A program made the translations under genes and the position numbers. Shown piece after piece: positions 24,326 through 37,190 of a stretch of 64,000 bases of DNA; position 1 is the stretch's first letter, and each line of letters starts with the position of its first letter. The notes below the pieces were generated by a model. It worked only from the letters and a program-made list of their open reading frames with translations. It was not told where the DNA came from and did not search any database. This DNA is from Hypomyces perniciosus (lineage: Eukaryota; Ascomycota; Sordariomycetes; Hypocreales; Hypocreaceae): the NCBI GenBank assembly GCA_008477525.1, contig SPDT01000003.1, positions 3,658,001-3,722,000 on the forward strand. Reading direction: 5' to 3'.

Positions 24326-24879
24326 CGGTAAACCCTAGTTATAACGATTACTATATATAATAATATCCTTTCTATACTAATAGAATAGCTATATATATAG
24401 GGTTTTCCTATTAAAAGGGTCAAAAACTTTAATACTCGCGATATTATTAAGATCCTGCTTAATAATATATATAAATATTAAAAATATTATTATAGCTGCC
24501 TTTTTAAATATATTAATATTACTTACTTTAACTGTATTTTCCTCCTTTTATATTATAATAATAGTATTATAATAATAATAAAAATATATATTTTATTAAT
24601 TTTATAATAATTCCTATAAAAAGGCAATATTATATTACTATTTTATAAAAATAATAATAATAATTATATAAAAAATACTATAAATTTTTAAATTAAAACT
24701 AAAATATTAAAAGGATTTAATAAATTAATTTTTTTAACTTTAAAGATACCTTTAAAAAATATTACTTTAAAAAAATAGGAGTTTATTTAAAAGTATTTAA
24801 TAACAGCTTTAAATATAAATTAAATATAGATTTATTAGTATAGTATATTACCTATAAAACCTGGTTTTAACGATAACCT

Positions 24880-25360
24880 TTATATACCGATAGCGCCAGT
24901 GCAACCGTGAGTATTGTTATAGACAGGGTTCACTGTAATATATAGTACTAGATTTTAGTGGCGGGGTATGGGCGGCGGGGAAAGTGGGGCAAATTTCAAA
25001 GTTGTGTGCAAATAGAAATATGCGTGTGTGTAAATAGTAATTCTCTATTATTATTATTAATATTTAATTTTATTAATAATTTCATCTTTTTCTTATAAGA
25101 ATGTCAGAAGACCGAATATAATAGGGGTCAGACGGATCGGGAGAAGGGAGCGGCCACCCTAGGGAAGAGTGACGAAGTCTCGTAGCAATTAACCAGAATA
25201 TCAAAGAAATAGATTCGAACTAGCAGGTAGGTGCCGCAGTTGGATTTCATTGATCCCTGAGGTCTCTCTGCCTTGGGGCCAGGCTGCTGTTATATACAAT
25301 TGTCTAGGTCTTCTAGACTTCCCGGACCTCCCGGACTAACTGGTCCTGACAAAGAATGCT
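24880..25360. other. Unmutated GC-richer island with an M2 terminus
   Basis: Much richer in G+C than its surroundings. Positions 24,957-25,046 match the terminus of M2 (TTAGTGGCGGGGTATGG, later TGCAAATAGAAAT and AAATAGTAATTCTCT). The remainder (25,100-25,350) is not recognised; an ORF over 25,273-25,497 lacks any family signature and decays into AT-rich DNA. The tract just downstream (25,370-25,540) recurs at 48,085-48,210. Confidence 0.5.
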
Positions 25361-25569
25361 TTTTTTATAATAATATAGCTATTATTATAAAAAATAGCTT
25401 TTTACTATATAAAGTTAATAAAATAATAATTAAAATATATTATATTATTTATTATAATAAACTTAAGAAAATAATTTCTATAAATATTAATATATAAAAA
25501 CTATTAATATAAAGTAATATTATCTAGGCAATACCTTTTTACTATTTAAACAGTAAACCTTTTATTTTT

Positions 25570-26394
25570 GAGAATTGCTATTTGCATAGGTCTAAATGTC
25601 TATTTACACAGGAAGTGGGGCAGACTTTTTTTTAGCCAATCCCGCGCTGCCTATACCGCTACACCAAACTACAATAAAAGACCCTAGATAAAAAAGTAGC
25701 GCTAAAAGAGCCTAAGCTAACTAAAGCTACAACTAAAAAGATTTCTTTATTAACGGCGCTGCCTCTTATAAAGCTATCACCCACGCAATAACTTAAAGTA
25801 GACTTGAATTTTATTCTCAACGCGCCTAAAGGCTTTAAGCCTATTGCGCCTACTTAGTCGAATAAGCCTGCTAGTTCTTATAATGCCTTTTTTAATGATG
25901 ATTATATCGGTCAGCCAATTCCGCCTTTACTGCCGTCGCAACAGTTCGATATATATACAGATATCGAGAATTTCCTCCGCGACTTCCACATCAATAATAA
26001 TGCCGCCCTTATCAGGCAGTCAACTTCCGAGAAGCGAGTAATCGATAGCATTAGCCAGCTAACGTTCATTTCCCTTATTTGCGATAAAGGCCCGCCGCAT
26101 ATATCGCCACTAGGGCAGAGGCAATTAAGCTGGGCTCAGCATAGATTAATTAGAAGCCATAGTATACTTATAACTATAGAAATGCATTATTTAAGCAATT
26201 CAAGGTCTTAATAAATAGGGGGCTTTTATACTGTAATTTAAGTAGATTATTAAAAAAAAATATTTAGGCTGCTTTATATTATTCTATATAACGCTATGAA
26301 AATTTAGTGGCGGGGTATAGCAGTAAGGAAGTAGGTCTAAAAAGTGGATTTCCTGTGCAAATAGACATTTTGACCTATGCAAATAGCAATTCTC
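25570..26394. mobile_element. M2: ~825-bp element with ~46-bp inverted repeats
   Basis: Left end GAGAATTGCTATTTGCATAG and right end CTATGCAAATAGCAATTCTC are inverted, with about two mismatches over 46 bp. Flanks read TTATTTTT on the left and TTATTTTC on the right, a candidate 8-bp target duplication with one C/T difference. It carries a transposase-like ORF relic. Confidence 0.75.
25792..26212 (+). pseudogene. MULE-like transposase N-terminal relic in M2
   Basis: An open frame broken by one TAG at 25,855 (a likely former CAG). It encodes a Pro-rich stretch, FDIYTDIENFLRDFH, ALIRQSTSEKR and an LICDKGPP motif. The pattern of an aromatic/acidic helix, a K/R-S/T-rich strand and then CDxG resembles the N-terminal FAR1/WRKY-like region of Mutator-like transposases. 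No catalytic domain remains. The family call is inference; the ORF and motifs are directly visible. Confidence 0.5.
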
Positions 26395-26628
26395 TTATTT
26401 TCAAATTGACTTTATACTATCTATAAAGCCCTGCTAAAATATAATATAAACTATAAAGGCTTTAAAATACTTTAAATAATAGATTAAAGCTATTTGTATA
26501 TATATATATATATATATATAAAGGCTACTGAATTTAGCTAAATAACTTTATATAAAGAAACCCGGGTTATTAGCTATTTTATATACAGTTAGGTTCCAAG
26601 GCGCTGTTTATAGAGCTGATGTGGACGA

Positions 26629-27372
26629 TGTATTGGTAAAGAAGCATGGTTTCAGTAAGCTAGCTAACGAATACAGAGATCTAGATTAGTGCGGTTATAC
26701 GTGATAATGCACATAATATAAGATCATCTAGATTAAGTGTATAGTTACATTTAATGCATATATTAACTCCCCTTTAAAAAAAGTTACAGTTATCTTAACT
26801 ATTATTATTCTTTATATTTATTTATAAAGTAAAGTTAAAAATAGTAAAAATAAAAAAAGATAAAGGGATAAAAGGAAAAGATATAAAAGAAAATAAAATA
26901 TAAAAAATAAATACTTATTAATTCTCTTTTAACTTTATTAATTTCTTATATTGATATTTAATTATCTTTATTAATGCATTAATATATAAACTAGTATTAA
27001 TATTTTATTTATTTATATTCATAAGCCTTTTTACTTTTTAATGACTTCCTTTAATACTTTAACTTTATTTTCTACTTTTATAGTATTATAAAGTTTAAGA
27101 CTAGCTAGGTTAACGTTTATTAAAGGTTTTAATTAATTATAGATAGCTTTTTAATAATATTTATTTATTTATCTGCTAAATTAATTAATTTTATTATTAT
27201 CTTTTATAGGTTTTTAAACTATAATTTTATTTATTTAATGGATTTAAATAACCAGTTAAATATAATAATTAATATTTATTTTATCTTTAAATAACTGTAT
27301 TTTTATTTTATAATATTCATATTAATAATAACTATTATTATTAAGTTTACTGCTTATAGCTATAATATTAGT

Positions 27373-27403
<31 letters not shown>

Positions 27404-28915
27404 TAATATTTATATAAGTTATTTATTGCCTTTACTATATAACTAGCAATTTTATAGTATTTTATTTAATATACTTATATCTTTAACTTCTCTTTTAATA
27501 TTAGATTATAATATTTTATTTATAATTTTTATTATTAAGTTTTTAAAATTATTAATTTTTATTATTCCTTTAGTAATACTTGAGGTCTTTCTTTTAATAG
27601 CTTTTTCTTTTATAATATAATTAATCATTTTTAATTTTTATTATTTAATTTAAATAAAGTCTTTTTATTATTATTAATATCTCTTTTTATTTAATATTAA
27701 TAAAAAGCTAACTATATTTTAATATATTATTTTAAATATTATATTAATATTTATAGTTTTTACTATATCTTTAATATTTTTTTATTTAATATATTATTTA
27801 TTTCTTTATTTATATTTATAAAATTTATATTACTGCTATTAATTAGTATATATTTAATTTATATAGTTGTTACTAAACTCTTTTATTCTTTTAGTTTATC
27901 TTTTATTATTATTTTCTTTATCTTTTTAAATTCTTTTTTTATTTTAGCTAAAACCTTTTATATTAAAAAAATCTTATTACTAATTGCAAGGTAATATTTA
28001 ATTACAGTTAAGGTAAAGTTAAATATTTTATAGTTTATAGAGAAATTAGCTAATTTTCCGCTAATAAAAGGGTTTATTTTTTTAATATTAAAGATAATTA
28101 TCACGGCATACAGAATAGCAGGTTAAGGTGATATCTTTATTATATTTTAAATAAGGCAAGAAGCTATAAGAATATAGTTTAAAGGTATAGGATTAAGTTA
28201 TTATATATAGATGTATATGATGCTGATAAGTTATTAGAGGGCAGGTTTGGTGCTATAATAATAATAATAATTGCAATTATGATTATAACTAGCAGGCTAT
28301 AAACCTTTTTTATAGTTTAAATTTATTCTTTAACTATTATTAATTTTTTATTTATATTTTAGTATTTTAATTAGTTTAAAAAAGTCCTTACTTTTAATAT
28401 ATATATATGTATATATTTAATATATACTTTAAAGGAGGTTAAATAGTATTATATTTTTATTTTAATTAAATAAAAACTATTTTCTACTGCTTTTCCTATC
28501 AATACATATTCTTTTATTGACTTTTTTATATCTTTATATTATTATATATCTATTCTATTATATTTTAAGATTAAAGTTTTAATTAAATGCGTTGCCTTTT
28601 TTTTGAGTTTAAGTAAATCTTACTTTTTATAATATAGCTTTAGCGTTAATTGCTTTTATGGTAGTATAATAATTTGCTACTGTAATAGGATTAAATTAAT
28701 TTACTTGAATTAATACAATAAATATTTAAATTAATAAAAGTATATTTATATAATATAGTAATAGTATATAAAATAATATACATTTAAGGCAGGTAATAAT
28801 ATATAATGAAGCTTTTTTTGAAAAAAGTAATAATAATAAAAAGAAAGTAAAGGAAAAGTAAAAAAGGTAAAAGATATAAAAAAAGACAAAAGGTTTTTAT
28901 AAAAATCAAATTTAA
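26629..28915 (-). mobile_element. G1 second copy, partial
   Basis: LTR at 26,629-26,766 followed by the purine tract (TTAAAGGGGAG on the minus strand) and ~2.1 kb that tracks 13,918-15,870 of the first copy. It ends where an M1 element starts. It is interrupted by a solo G2 LTR at 28,099-28,260. Confidence 0.8.
28099..28260 (-). mobile_element. Solo G2 LTR with 5-bp target duplication
   Basis: A 162-bp LTR matching 35,255-35,416 (reverse) and 46,515-46,676. It is flanked by ATAAT on both sides (28,094-28,098 and 28,261-28,265). The equivalent empty site in the first G1 copy (about 15,237) has a single ATAAT, showing directly that this is an insertion left after LTR-LTR recombination. Confidence 0.88.
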
Positions 28916-29292
28916 ATAGTGCTATTTATATAGATAGAAATTTCTATTAATATAAATAGTCTATATAGTACTAGCAAAAATCTCTTTAGCTTTTAATTTT
29001 TGATATTTTTAATAATATATTTAACTTTAACTTTATGAATTATATAAATTTTAATAGTAAAAATCTTAAATAATTATAATTACTTTTAAAGCTATTAAAT
29101 TTATTTAAATTTAACTATAAAATATTAAAATAATAAAATTATATTTTAACTATAATATTAATTAAAATTAAAAAGTTTAATAATATTATATTAACTATAT
29201 AATTAAAAGAATAATTTAATTAATAAGATTGTATATAAAATAAATAAACAGCATATTAAATATTTATTAATTAAAGTAATATAATATATTAC
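28916..29292 (+). mobile_element. M1 element lacking its right terminus
   Basis: Starts TAGTGCTATTTATATAGATAG and follows the full M1 copy to the GTAATATAATATATTAC block, then stops where the G2 body begins. Confidence 0.7.
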
Positions 29293-29360
29293 CTAGCCTA
29301 GCTCCCTAGCCTATATTTAATTCCTTAGCCTGCATTTAACCTAAGCATATTAAAGTATAA

Positions 29361-32200
29361 ATGGAAGGCGTAGAGGGGGACTTTAATTAAAAAGCGAGAC
29401 TCGCTAATTACTTCCGCAATTAGCCTTATATTTATATTATCTTAAAAGCTTATAATAATAATTATAACCTAACCCTATAGCTTTAAATACTAGAACTTAC
29501 GCAGTTCTTTAATATTATTTTTAACTACTTTTAAAACTAAAAGTATATAACTTTAATATAGCTTTAAAATAAAAAGAGTTTAAAAATACTATTATTATTA
29601 AAAACCTAAAGCTCGCTTAATATAAGGTTTAAAGCTAAAGCAATATAATTAATAACCTTATTAAAGCTAAAAGTAATAATATTTTAAAGCGTTAAATTAA
29701 TAACTTTAAAGATAAATTTAATATTAAAAATAAAAATGTAAAAACCTATTAATAAAAGTATATAAATTAGCATTTTATTATATTATATAGTATTATAATT
29801 AAGACTAAATACTTTAATACCATTTATAAATATATCCTTTAGATTAGCAGTTAATTAAATAATAATACCTATAATGTAATATAAAAGTTATTTAATTATG
29901 TTATAATAAAAAAGGATAATTATATAATATAAAAATAAAAAAATGGTAAAACTTTTATTAAAATTTTAAACTTATAGTATAAAACTTTTAACCTTTTGCA
30001 ATCTACTGCTTAAAAGTTTAATATTTACTATATAGTAAATAAATTATTCTACAACTTTATTATTAAATTCTATAAACTAATAGCTTAAGCTAGCAAAACC
30101 AATACTTAAAAGGTTAATACCCTTTACTTTAAAATATTAAAAAAAAAATAGCTGCTGCCTTTATTAATAAAAGTAATAAGCCTATAAGTAAAGATAATTA
30201 GTTTACTTTAAGAACTTTTAATTAGAAAGTTTATAATAACTTAAAAAGCAGGCCTGTTATATTAAATTTAAAAGTAACTGTAAGTTTAAAAAGCTAAATA
30301 GTAATTATATTCTTTAATAAGCTTTACTTTAAAATCAATTAAACCCTCAAAAGTAAAAAGATATAAGTAATCCTATATAGTTAAATGCTATATCCTTTAC
30401 TTTATAATATAAAGAATCCTAATAACTCTATAACCTATATTACTACTATAGCAGCTAATATATAGTTAATAACTATATAAAAAGCAGAAAGCTAATACTA
30501 TAAAACCTTAAACCTTATAGGGATATAGTAGCGGCTTTTTAGGATACAGAATATATTAAAGCAATAGCATTACAGCGCTTTAAAGCAGCGTATATATCCT
30601 AAGGTAAAGGAAAGGTATACCGGTACTATAAATTCCTATTCTTTAATTCCTGCAATACTAGTATTTCTTAGCCTAAAAAAAACCTATTATACTATAAAAA
30701 CCTATTCTTATACTATATTAATAAAACTAGCTATATTAAAAAATTAATTACTTTTAATAATATACTTACTTATAAAAATATATACCCTTTAATATAAAAA
30801 GGTAAAGAAAAGAGTAGCTTTTTAATAATATTGTATTAAGAAGTGTAATAGAATATTAAAATAGCCTATAAATTTAATACCTATATAAATATAATAGATT
30901 ATGATTAATAATAAACTATTAATTTTAAATACTATAAATAATAAATTACTATTTATCTATACTATATTATTCATCGTGCATTTACCAGTAACTATATTAA
31001 CCTTTATTAATAATAGCTATTTAATATAAGGCTTTATAGACTAGTATTTTCTTTAAAAGTTTTAAATTTTAATAATATAATTATTTAAATTAAAGAGCTT
31101 TATTTTAGCTAATAGTAAAGCAGCAGTATAGTTTACTGACTATATAATTTTAAATATAGGAATAAAAGAATATAAAAAGCTATATATACTTTTTATTATT
31201 AATCTTTTAAATTAAAACCCATTTATTTTTAAAATACTATAGCTATAGTAATATAATTTTAATATTAATTAGCCTACATTAACAGTTACCTTTAACTTAT
31301 AATATTATTTAATAAATTATTGCCTTTAAATTTACACTACACTAATAATTCCTAGCCTAATAGTTATTCTATATAATATCAATATCCTAGGCAAACCTTT
31401 AAAGTTAATACTGTATACAATTAGCGAGAAATAAAAAAATACATTAAAAATGATAAAAAAAAGGATAGAAAAAAGTTAAGTTTTAAGCCTATATGAAAAG
31501 TATATTAGAAGAAACAATGCTTTAATAGGGAGAAAAGGATTTATATATTAACTTTACACTAATATTAAAGCAAAATCACTACTGTATTTATTAATTTAAT
31601 AACTGTAAAAGATTAAAGACTAGAGTATAAATAATATTAAATAAACCTTTAATATTAATTTTAATAATATTTATAGCCAGTAGCTATTAATATTAATATT
31701 GATATAACTTAATATAACTCTTTAAATTAAATATATGAATATTTAATAAGCCTATAGCAGTAGCGCTATATAAGCGACTTAACTTAATAGATATTTAAAT
31801 ATCTACTGTAATATTATTTATTTAATATATAAAATTAACTTAAATAAAATTAGCAGAAAATATATAAAAGCAGGAATATAAAGTATATTAACTATTAAAG
31901 CTTAATAAGAATACCTTTAAAGGATATTAGAGTTTAATATCAATAAATTTATAAAAGTAAAGCCAGAATTAATAGAAAATAATATTTAAAAACATATTTT
32001 TTAATTAACTATAAAATAAAATTATTAGCTTCCTTTTATAATTAATAAATAAATTTCCCTTTAAAAAATTATAAAACTATAAAATTAAGCTTTTATGAAA
32101 AAAAACTACTATATTAAAAAAACTGCTTAATATTATTAAGTGACCTTTAAGTTATAAGAACACAGTTAAATAAAAACTTAGCTAAAGGATTTATTAAAGA
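29361..32200 (+). pseudogene. G2 gag/protease region relic
   Basis: Begins with ATGGAAGGCGTAGAGGGGGA, the only preserved start-like segment, and continues AT-rich with many TAA/TAG codons. Its first ~1.1 kb match the reverse strand of 45,170-46,410. No zinc knuckle or protease motif could be read with confidence. Confidence 0.45.
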
Positions 32201-32209
32201 ATTTACAGT

Positions 32210-32790
32210 AAAATATACTGCCCTTTTACTTTTTACTGTAAAACTTAAAAAAGGTATTTATATTTATTAAAACTATTAAGGCTTTCATAATATTACTATA
32301 AAGAATTATTACCTATTACTATTAATCTAGGAAATATTATATACTTGATATAATATTAGATTTTATATTAAATTAAATATAATAGCTGCTTTTGATAAAT
32401 TTAAAATTATAAAAGGATATAAATAAAAGATAGCTTTTATAATTTACTTTAAGCTATTCAAAACCTTTATTATACCTTTTAATTTTTATAATACTTTAAT
32501 CTTTTTTTAATACTATATTAATTATACTTTATATAATTTATTTAATAAAATTTATATAGTTTACTTTAATAATATTTTAATTTATCTAGCTATATAACAG
32601 GAATATTAATAATATATATAGACAGTTATAGATACATTAATTAATATAAGTCTTTAAATTAATATTAAAAAATATAAATTTAAAAAAATAAACATAAAAT
32701 ACTTTAATTTAATTATTATAAGTAATAGTATTAAAATAGACTTTAAAAAAGTAGCTGCAATTATAAGTTAAAAGAAACCTTTAAACCTCT
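32210..32790 (+). pseudogene. G2 reverse transcriptase relic
   Basis: Readable blocks include YFNNILIYL at 32,562-32,588, where the family has YxDD; both aspartate codons are AAT at 32,568-32,573. Frequent TAA/TAG codons fall where CAA, CAG, CGA or TGG would be expected. Confidence 0.7.
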
Positions 32791-33380
32791 ATAAACTTTA
32801 ATACTTTTTAGGCTTTATACATTTTTATTAGCAGTTTATTAAAGACTTCTTTAATATCTATAAACCTTTAAATAGCCTTTTAAAAAAGACATACTATAAA
32901 TTTAAATAAAACTCTATACTACTATATTTAATTATTTTAAAACCTAGTTTATAACTACTTTAATTTTTACTTTTTTGAATTATAATAAAGAAATAGTCTT
33001 AAAAATAAATACCTTAAACTAGGCATTTAATAATATTTTCTTTTAATATAATAAAAATAAGATATTATAATTAATAATATACTTTTTATTAAAGCATTTA
33101 CCTATTAAATATAATTATAAAATTTATAATAAAGAATTATTAACTATTATTAAATTATTAAAAAAATAGCACTTTAAACTTTAAAGTATAGAAAATAAAT
33201 TTAAAATTATTATAAACTATAAAAACTTAAAATACTTTATAACTATTAAAGTGTTAAATTAAAGATAAATCTATTAATTTGAATTTTTATTTTAATATAA
33301 TTTCTAGATTATATATTAGCTTAAAGTAAAAGCAGTAAAGTTTAATGTATTAAATAAAAGATTTTAAAATATTTTAGTAA
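32790..33380 (+). pseudogene. G2 RT connection and RNase H relic
   Basis: An FLGF-like block near 32,805 is followed by QFIKDF, then a YNKELLTIIK-like segment near 33,120 and NYKNLKYF near 33,220, matching the Gypsy RNase H layout. Stops interrupt it. Confidence 0.7.
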
Positions 33381-33979
33381 AGTTAAATTAAAATAATAGT
33401 TAATTAAAAAAAAGAAAAAAAACTTTACTTTTAGAAAACTACTTTAACCCCTATATTTACATTAATATTATAAAAAATATAAGTAATAAAAACCTATTTA
33501 CTATAATAATTAATACTTTAATTTTAAATTTAAAAATATTAATTAATAAGATAATTAATAAAGCCTATAAAATATTAAATGTAGCGAATATTATAATATA
33601 AGCGCTTTAAAACCTAGCTATTTAATAATAGCCTAAAAGTATGTAAGTTAACTTAAAGGCATTAATATAAGACTTTTAAATCTATAGCAATTAAATATAT
33701 TATTAAAAATAACTTTTCCTTTTAGTAATAAATAAAGCGAAAATATAAATTATATATTAAATATACTTTTTTAAGCTAAAAGGATATCTAAGATAAGTAA
33801 AAATATTAAACCTCTTTAACTGTATATATTAATAGCTATAAATATTAGTTAATATTAACACTTTTATTAAAAGTTATAACTTATATTTTTAAATAAAGTT
33901 AAGTAAATTTACTCCTTTAAGATTCTTAAAACTATTACTAATACTAGTCTAGGCTTAAAGTAATATTTTAATAAACTAT

Positions 33980-34440
33980 ATTATATTACTGCTTAACTAT
34001 AACCAGTAAAGTTTAATTTATAAAAATGTCCTTATAATAGTATACTGCTTAATAAAAATGCGCTATTTTATCGCTACCTATACACTTAATACCGAAAAGT
34101 TTACTAATACCTTTATCTTATATATCTATACTTTATATAAAGCCCTAGAAATAATTATATTAAATTAAAGTATTTAGTTTATATTTGGATTTTAAAAGCA
34201 GTTATTTTAATTATATAAAATTTACTTTAAATATTCTTTAGCCTATTATGTAAAAATTTATAGTTAAATTAAATAGCTAAATATAAAGGTAAAGCAGTAT
34301 TTTAAATAATTTATAAGTTTTTACTAGAATAATTAAATAAATTAATTGCTATGTATAGAGTTTACTTAAAATAATTAAATATCTAAAATAATAAAAACTT
34401 TATTATTTTTTATAAATTATAGTTTTTACCTGCGCCTAAA
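33980..34440 (+). pseudogene. G2 integrase core relic
   Basis: A K-M-R-Y-F-I-A-T-Y block near 34,055 and the region around 34,150 match the integrase core pattern of Gypsy elements. The expected Asp-Arg-Gly around 34,165 reads as asparagine/stop/serine. Its place downstream of RT/RNase H supports the Ty3/Gypsy call. Confidence 0.6.
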
Positions 34441-35254
34441 AGTTAAGCCTTTAACCCCTGCCTGCTAAACTTATCTATTACTTAAAAAAAAGGTTTTATA
34501 AAATAAATACTATAGCTAAGCGTTTTTAATAAATCCTAGATTAATGAAAAGCCTTTATAGTATAATTAATCGCTTAATATAAAGCTATAGCCAATATATT
34601 AAAAGAGGACTTATATTAATTCGCAGTTAATAAAAAGGTATAGTTACAACTGAATACTTTAAAATAAACTACCTAATAAAAAAAGGAGATAATAAATAAA
34701 TAAACTTCTATAAAATCTTTAATATATACCTTTAAGCTTATTAACTTAAACTCTTTAACTGTATCTGCATTTTCCTTATATTCTATAACTCTGTCTTTGA
34801 ACTATTGGCAGTTAATAAAGGAAGCTAATAAATATATCTGCTAGGATAAAATACTATTAATAAGCGAGAGAATGAGAATATATAGGGATAGATCTTCAAA
34901 ATAAATAATAAAATAAATAAAGTAATAGAAAAGTAGGAATTTAATAAAATCTTTAACTGCCATAATAAAGATAGATAGCTTACACTATTATATAGCCTAA
35001 AAACACTATACACTAAACTGGCAACCCGCAAAAAACCTAAAAAGATAAAACGCCGCCCTTTTAGAATACTATATTAAAAACCCCGATAAGCCTAGCCTAT
35101 TTACCTAGATCAAAAAGAGGAAAATAACCGATTAGCCAGACCCGCGACGCAGCAGCCGCTTATAATAGAATTAATATAATAAAAGGATTAGAATATATAT
35201 AGTCTTAGAATAGCCATTTAGAGGTAAATGGAGTTTGAAAAGGGGGGGGGGTAC

Positions 35255-35416
35255 TATTACAGCACTAAACCTGCCCTCTAATAACTTATCAGCATTATAT
35301 GCATCCTCACGTAATAACTTAGTCCTACACCTTTAAACCATATTCTTATAGCTTCTTGCCTTATTTAAGGCACAATAAAGATATCACCCTAGCCTGCTGT
35401 TCTGTATGCTGTAATA
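35255..35416 (+). repeat. G2 3' LTR
   Basis: Starts TATTACAGCACTAAACC (TG changed to TA) and ends GTATGCTGTAATA; 162 bp, the same length as the copies at 28,099-28,260 and 46,515-46,676. A tract of ten G residues ends just before it. Confidence 0.88.
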
Positions 35417-36705
35417 ATTTACTTTAATGAAAATATTTTATTTCATTTCTATTTATTTAATAATACTATTATAAGATTTATTAATTTACTGTTACTATAT
35501 TTATTTATTAAAAAATAAACGTAAACATATAGTAAATTTATATATATTATAATTAAATATTTAAGTTTATATAGCTATTAATATTTCTTTATTATAAAGT
35601 AATATTATTTAATATTTCTATAAGCTTTTAATTTGCTATTTTAATATTAAAAAATAATAGTGTTGTGATAGAATACCTATAAGTAAGTATTTATTATAGG
35701 TTAGCAGGCTGCTTAAGTGGCTATTAAGTGGAGATAGTATATTGTAATTATACCTGCTAGATCTAGGAGAAGATATACCTGTTTCAGTCTGCCTAAAAAC
35801 AATCCAGGCATTAGGGATTGGAGATTTAATAGGCTTTTAATTTACTATAAATAATATCTATGAACATAGTTAATTAATATATATTTAACGAATTAAAATA
35901 TATATTTAAATAAATTAATCTATATAATTAAAAAAGCGCTATAAAATTAAATGAAAACATCTTTTTATAGATATATTGAAATATTAATAACCTTCTATAT
36001 AAAATATTATATTATAACTATTATTAAATAAAAAACTAATATATTAATATAATAGTATTAATTTAATATTTCACCAGTATAGTAAATAATATCGTGATTT
36101 ATATTATCTATTATATAGTAAATATAAACTAATTTAAAAAAGTTAATAAAATCTTTTTTTATAAAGTTAATATTATTATTATAATTATATTTAAATTAAT
36201 GAATTATTTAAGTAATAGTAAATTTACTTGAAAATATAAAGTAAATAATAATATATTTATAAAAGTATTTATTCTTAATATATTGTAATTTATATATGAT
36301 TTATAATATTTATATATCCCTATTAAATAAACTTATATTATTAAATTAAAGTAAAACATTTATAAATTTCTTTTCTTTAAAGTCTTTATAAATTTACTAT
36401 AAAGTCTATATCTTTAAGAATTTTAATTAAATATATCTTTATATAATATTGTTATTATATAAGTTTAATAGTATTATAATCCTTTAATAGGTATTAATCC
36501 TATAATTCAATTATTAAAAGATTTAACTGTTTATAATTAAATTTATAGGCTTAATATAGCGTTTTATTAATTTATTTTATATAAAGTAGTATAATTTTAC
36601 TTTTAAAGATAGTATTATTTAATGAATTAAAATTATTAATTTAAAGAGGTATTAATATTTAGCTATTTTTACTATATTATTATAAAAAGTAAGCTTATAA
36701 CTTAA
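35417..36705. other. AT-rich remnant with T1-internal similarity
   Basis: No gene. Positions 35,880-36,660 resemble 37,525-38,200 in the same orientation (for example TATATTATCTATTATATAGTA), so this is a further decayed T1-derived fragment. A short less AT-rich stretch at 35,650-35,830 is unassigned. Confidence 0.5.
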
Positions 36706-36915
36706 GTAGTGCTATTTATATAGATAGAAATTGCTATTTACATAGATAGTTTATGCGCTGCCTGTAAAAATCTCCCTGCAGCTCTTTACACTATATAGCT
36801 TAATCTTTTATATAATACTATAATAGATAGCAGCAGTAATATATTATATTACTTTAATTAATAAGTCTTTAATATCCCTTTTATCTACTCTATATAAAAG
36901 TTCTTTAATTTAATG
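36706..36915 (-). mobile_element. M1 element, truncated
   Basis: Terminus GTAGTGCTATTTATATAGATAG with TTTATGCGCTGCC and AATCTCCC, followed by the reverse complement of M1's right half, as in the copy at 10,127. Confidence 0.7.
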
Positions 36916-37026
36916 TTCTTTAGCTATATAGCTAGCATAATATTATTAAACATTTCAATTTTAGTTAATATTATAGCCGAGATATAGCTTTATTATTATA
37001 ATATTTTATAGCTAGGTTTAAGTAAA

Positions 37027-37190
37027 TGGCACAGATGTGCCTGACGACAGCTGGGAGGTACCTGACAGCAGCTGTTGCCACCTTGTAGTAGATGACAGTA
37101 TATAATATAGCTTTGCTTCTCCTTTAGTTAGTTTTTCTTCATCTCACCTTTTTTTCTGCTTTTAGAGCCCTTTTCGATCACGCTATAATA
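37027..37190 (+). repeat. T1 left inverted repeat
   Basis: Less AT-rich than its surroundings. It contains two spaced copies of a CCTGAC-N2-CAGCTG-like unit and the CAGCTGTTGCCA block shared with 62,206-62,377 (reverse) and 60,756-60,925 (reverse). Confidence 0.75.

Larger units (their letters stand above)
29293..35416 (+). mobile_element. G2: Ty3/Gypsy-type LTR retrotransposon, 5'-truncated and RIP-degraded
   Basis: Plus-strand relics come in the order gag-like region, reverse transcriptase, RNase H and integrase, which is the Gypsy order (Copia has integrase first). It ends with a purine/G tract (35,238-35,251) and a 162-bp 3' LTR (35,255-35,416). The 5' LTR is missing at the junction with the M1 copy; the inverted copy at 45,170-46,676 shows what the 5' end looked like. 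Confidence 0.85.

Noticed and set aside
25175..25235. GATTCGAACTAGC resembling a tRNA T-arm on the minus strand
   Set aside because: Only the T-loop-like string is present; no acceptor stem, D-arm or anticodon arm can be folded around it.
34825..35031. 68-codon minus-strand open frame
   Set aside because: Lies antisense in the 3' part of the G2 element; composition-driven and without motifs.
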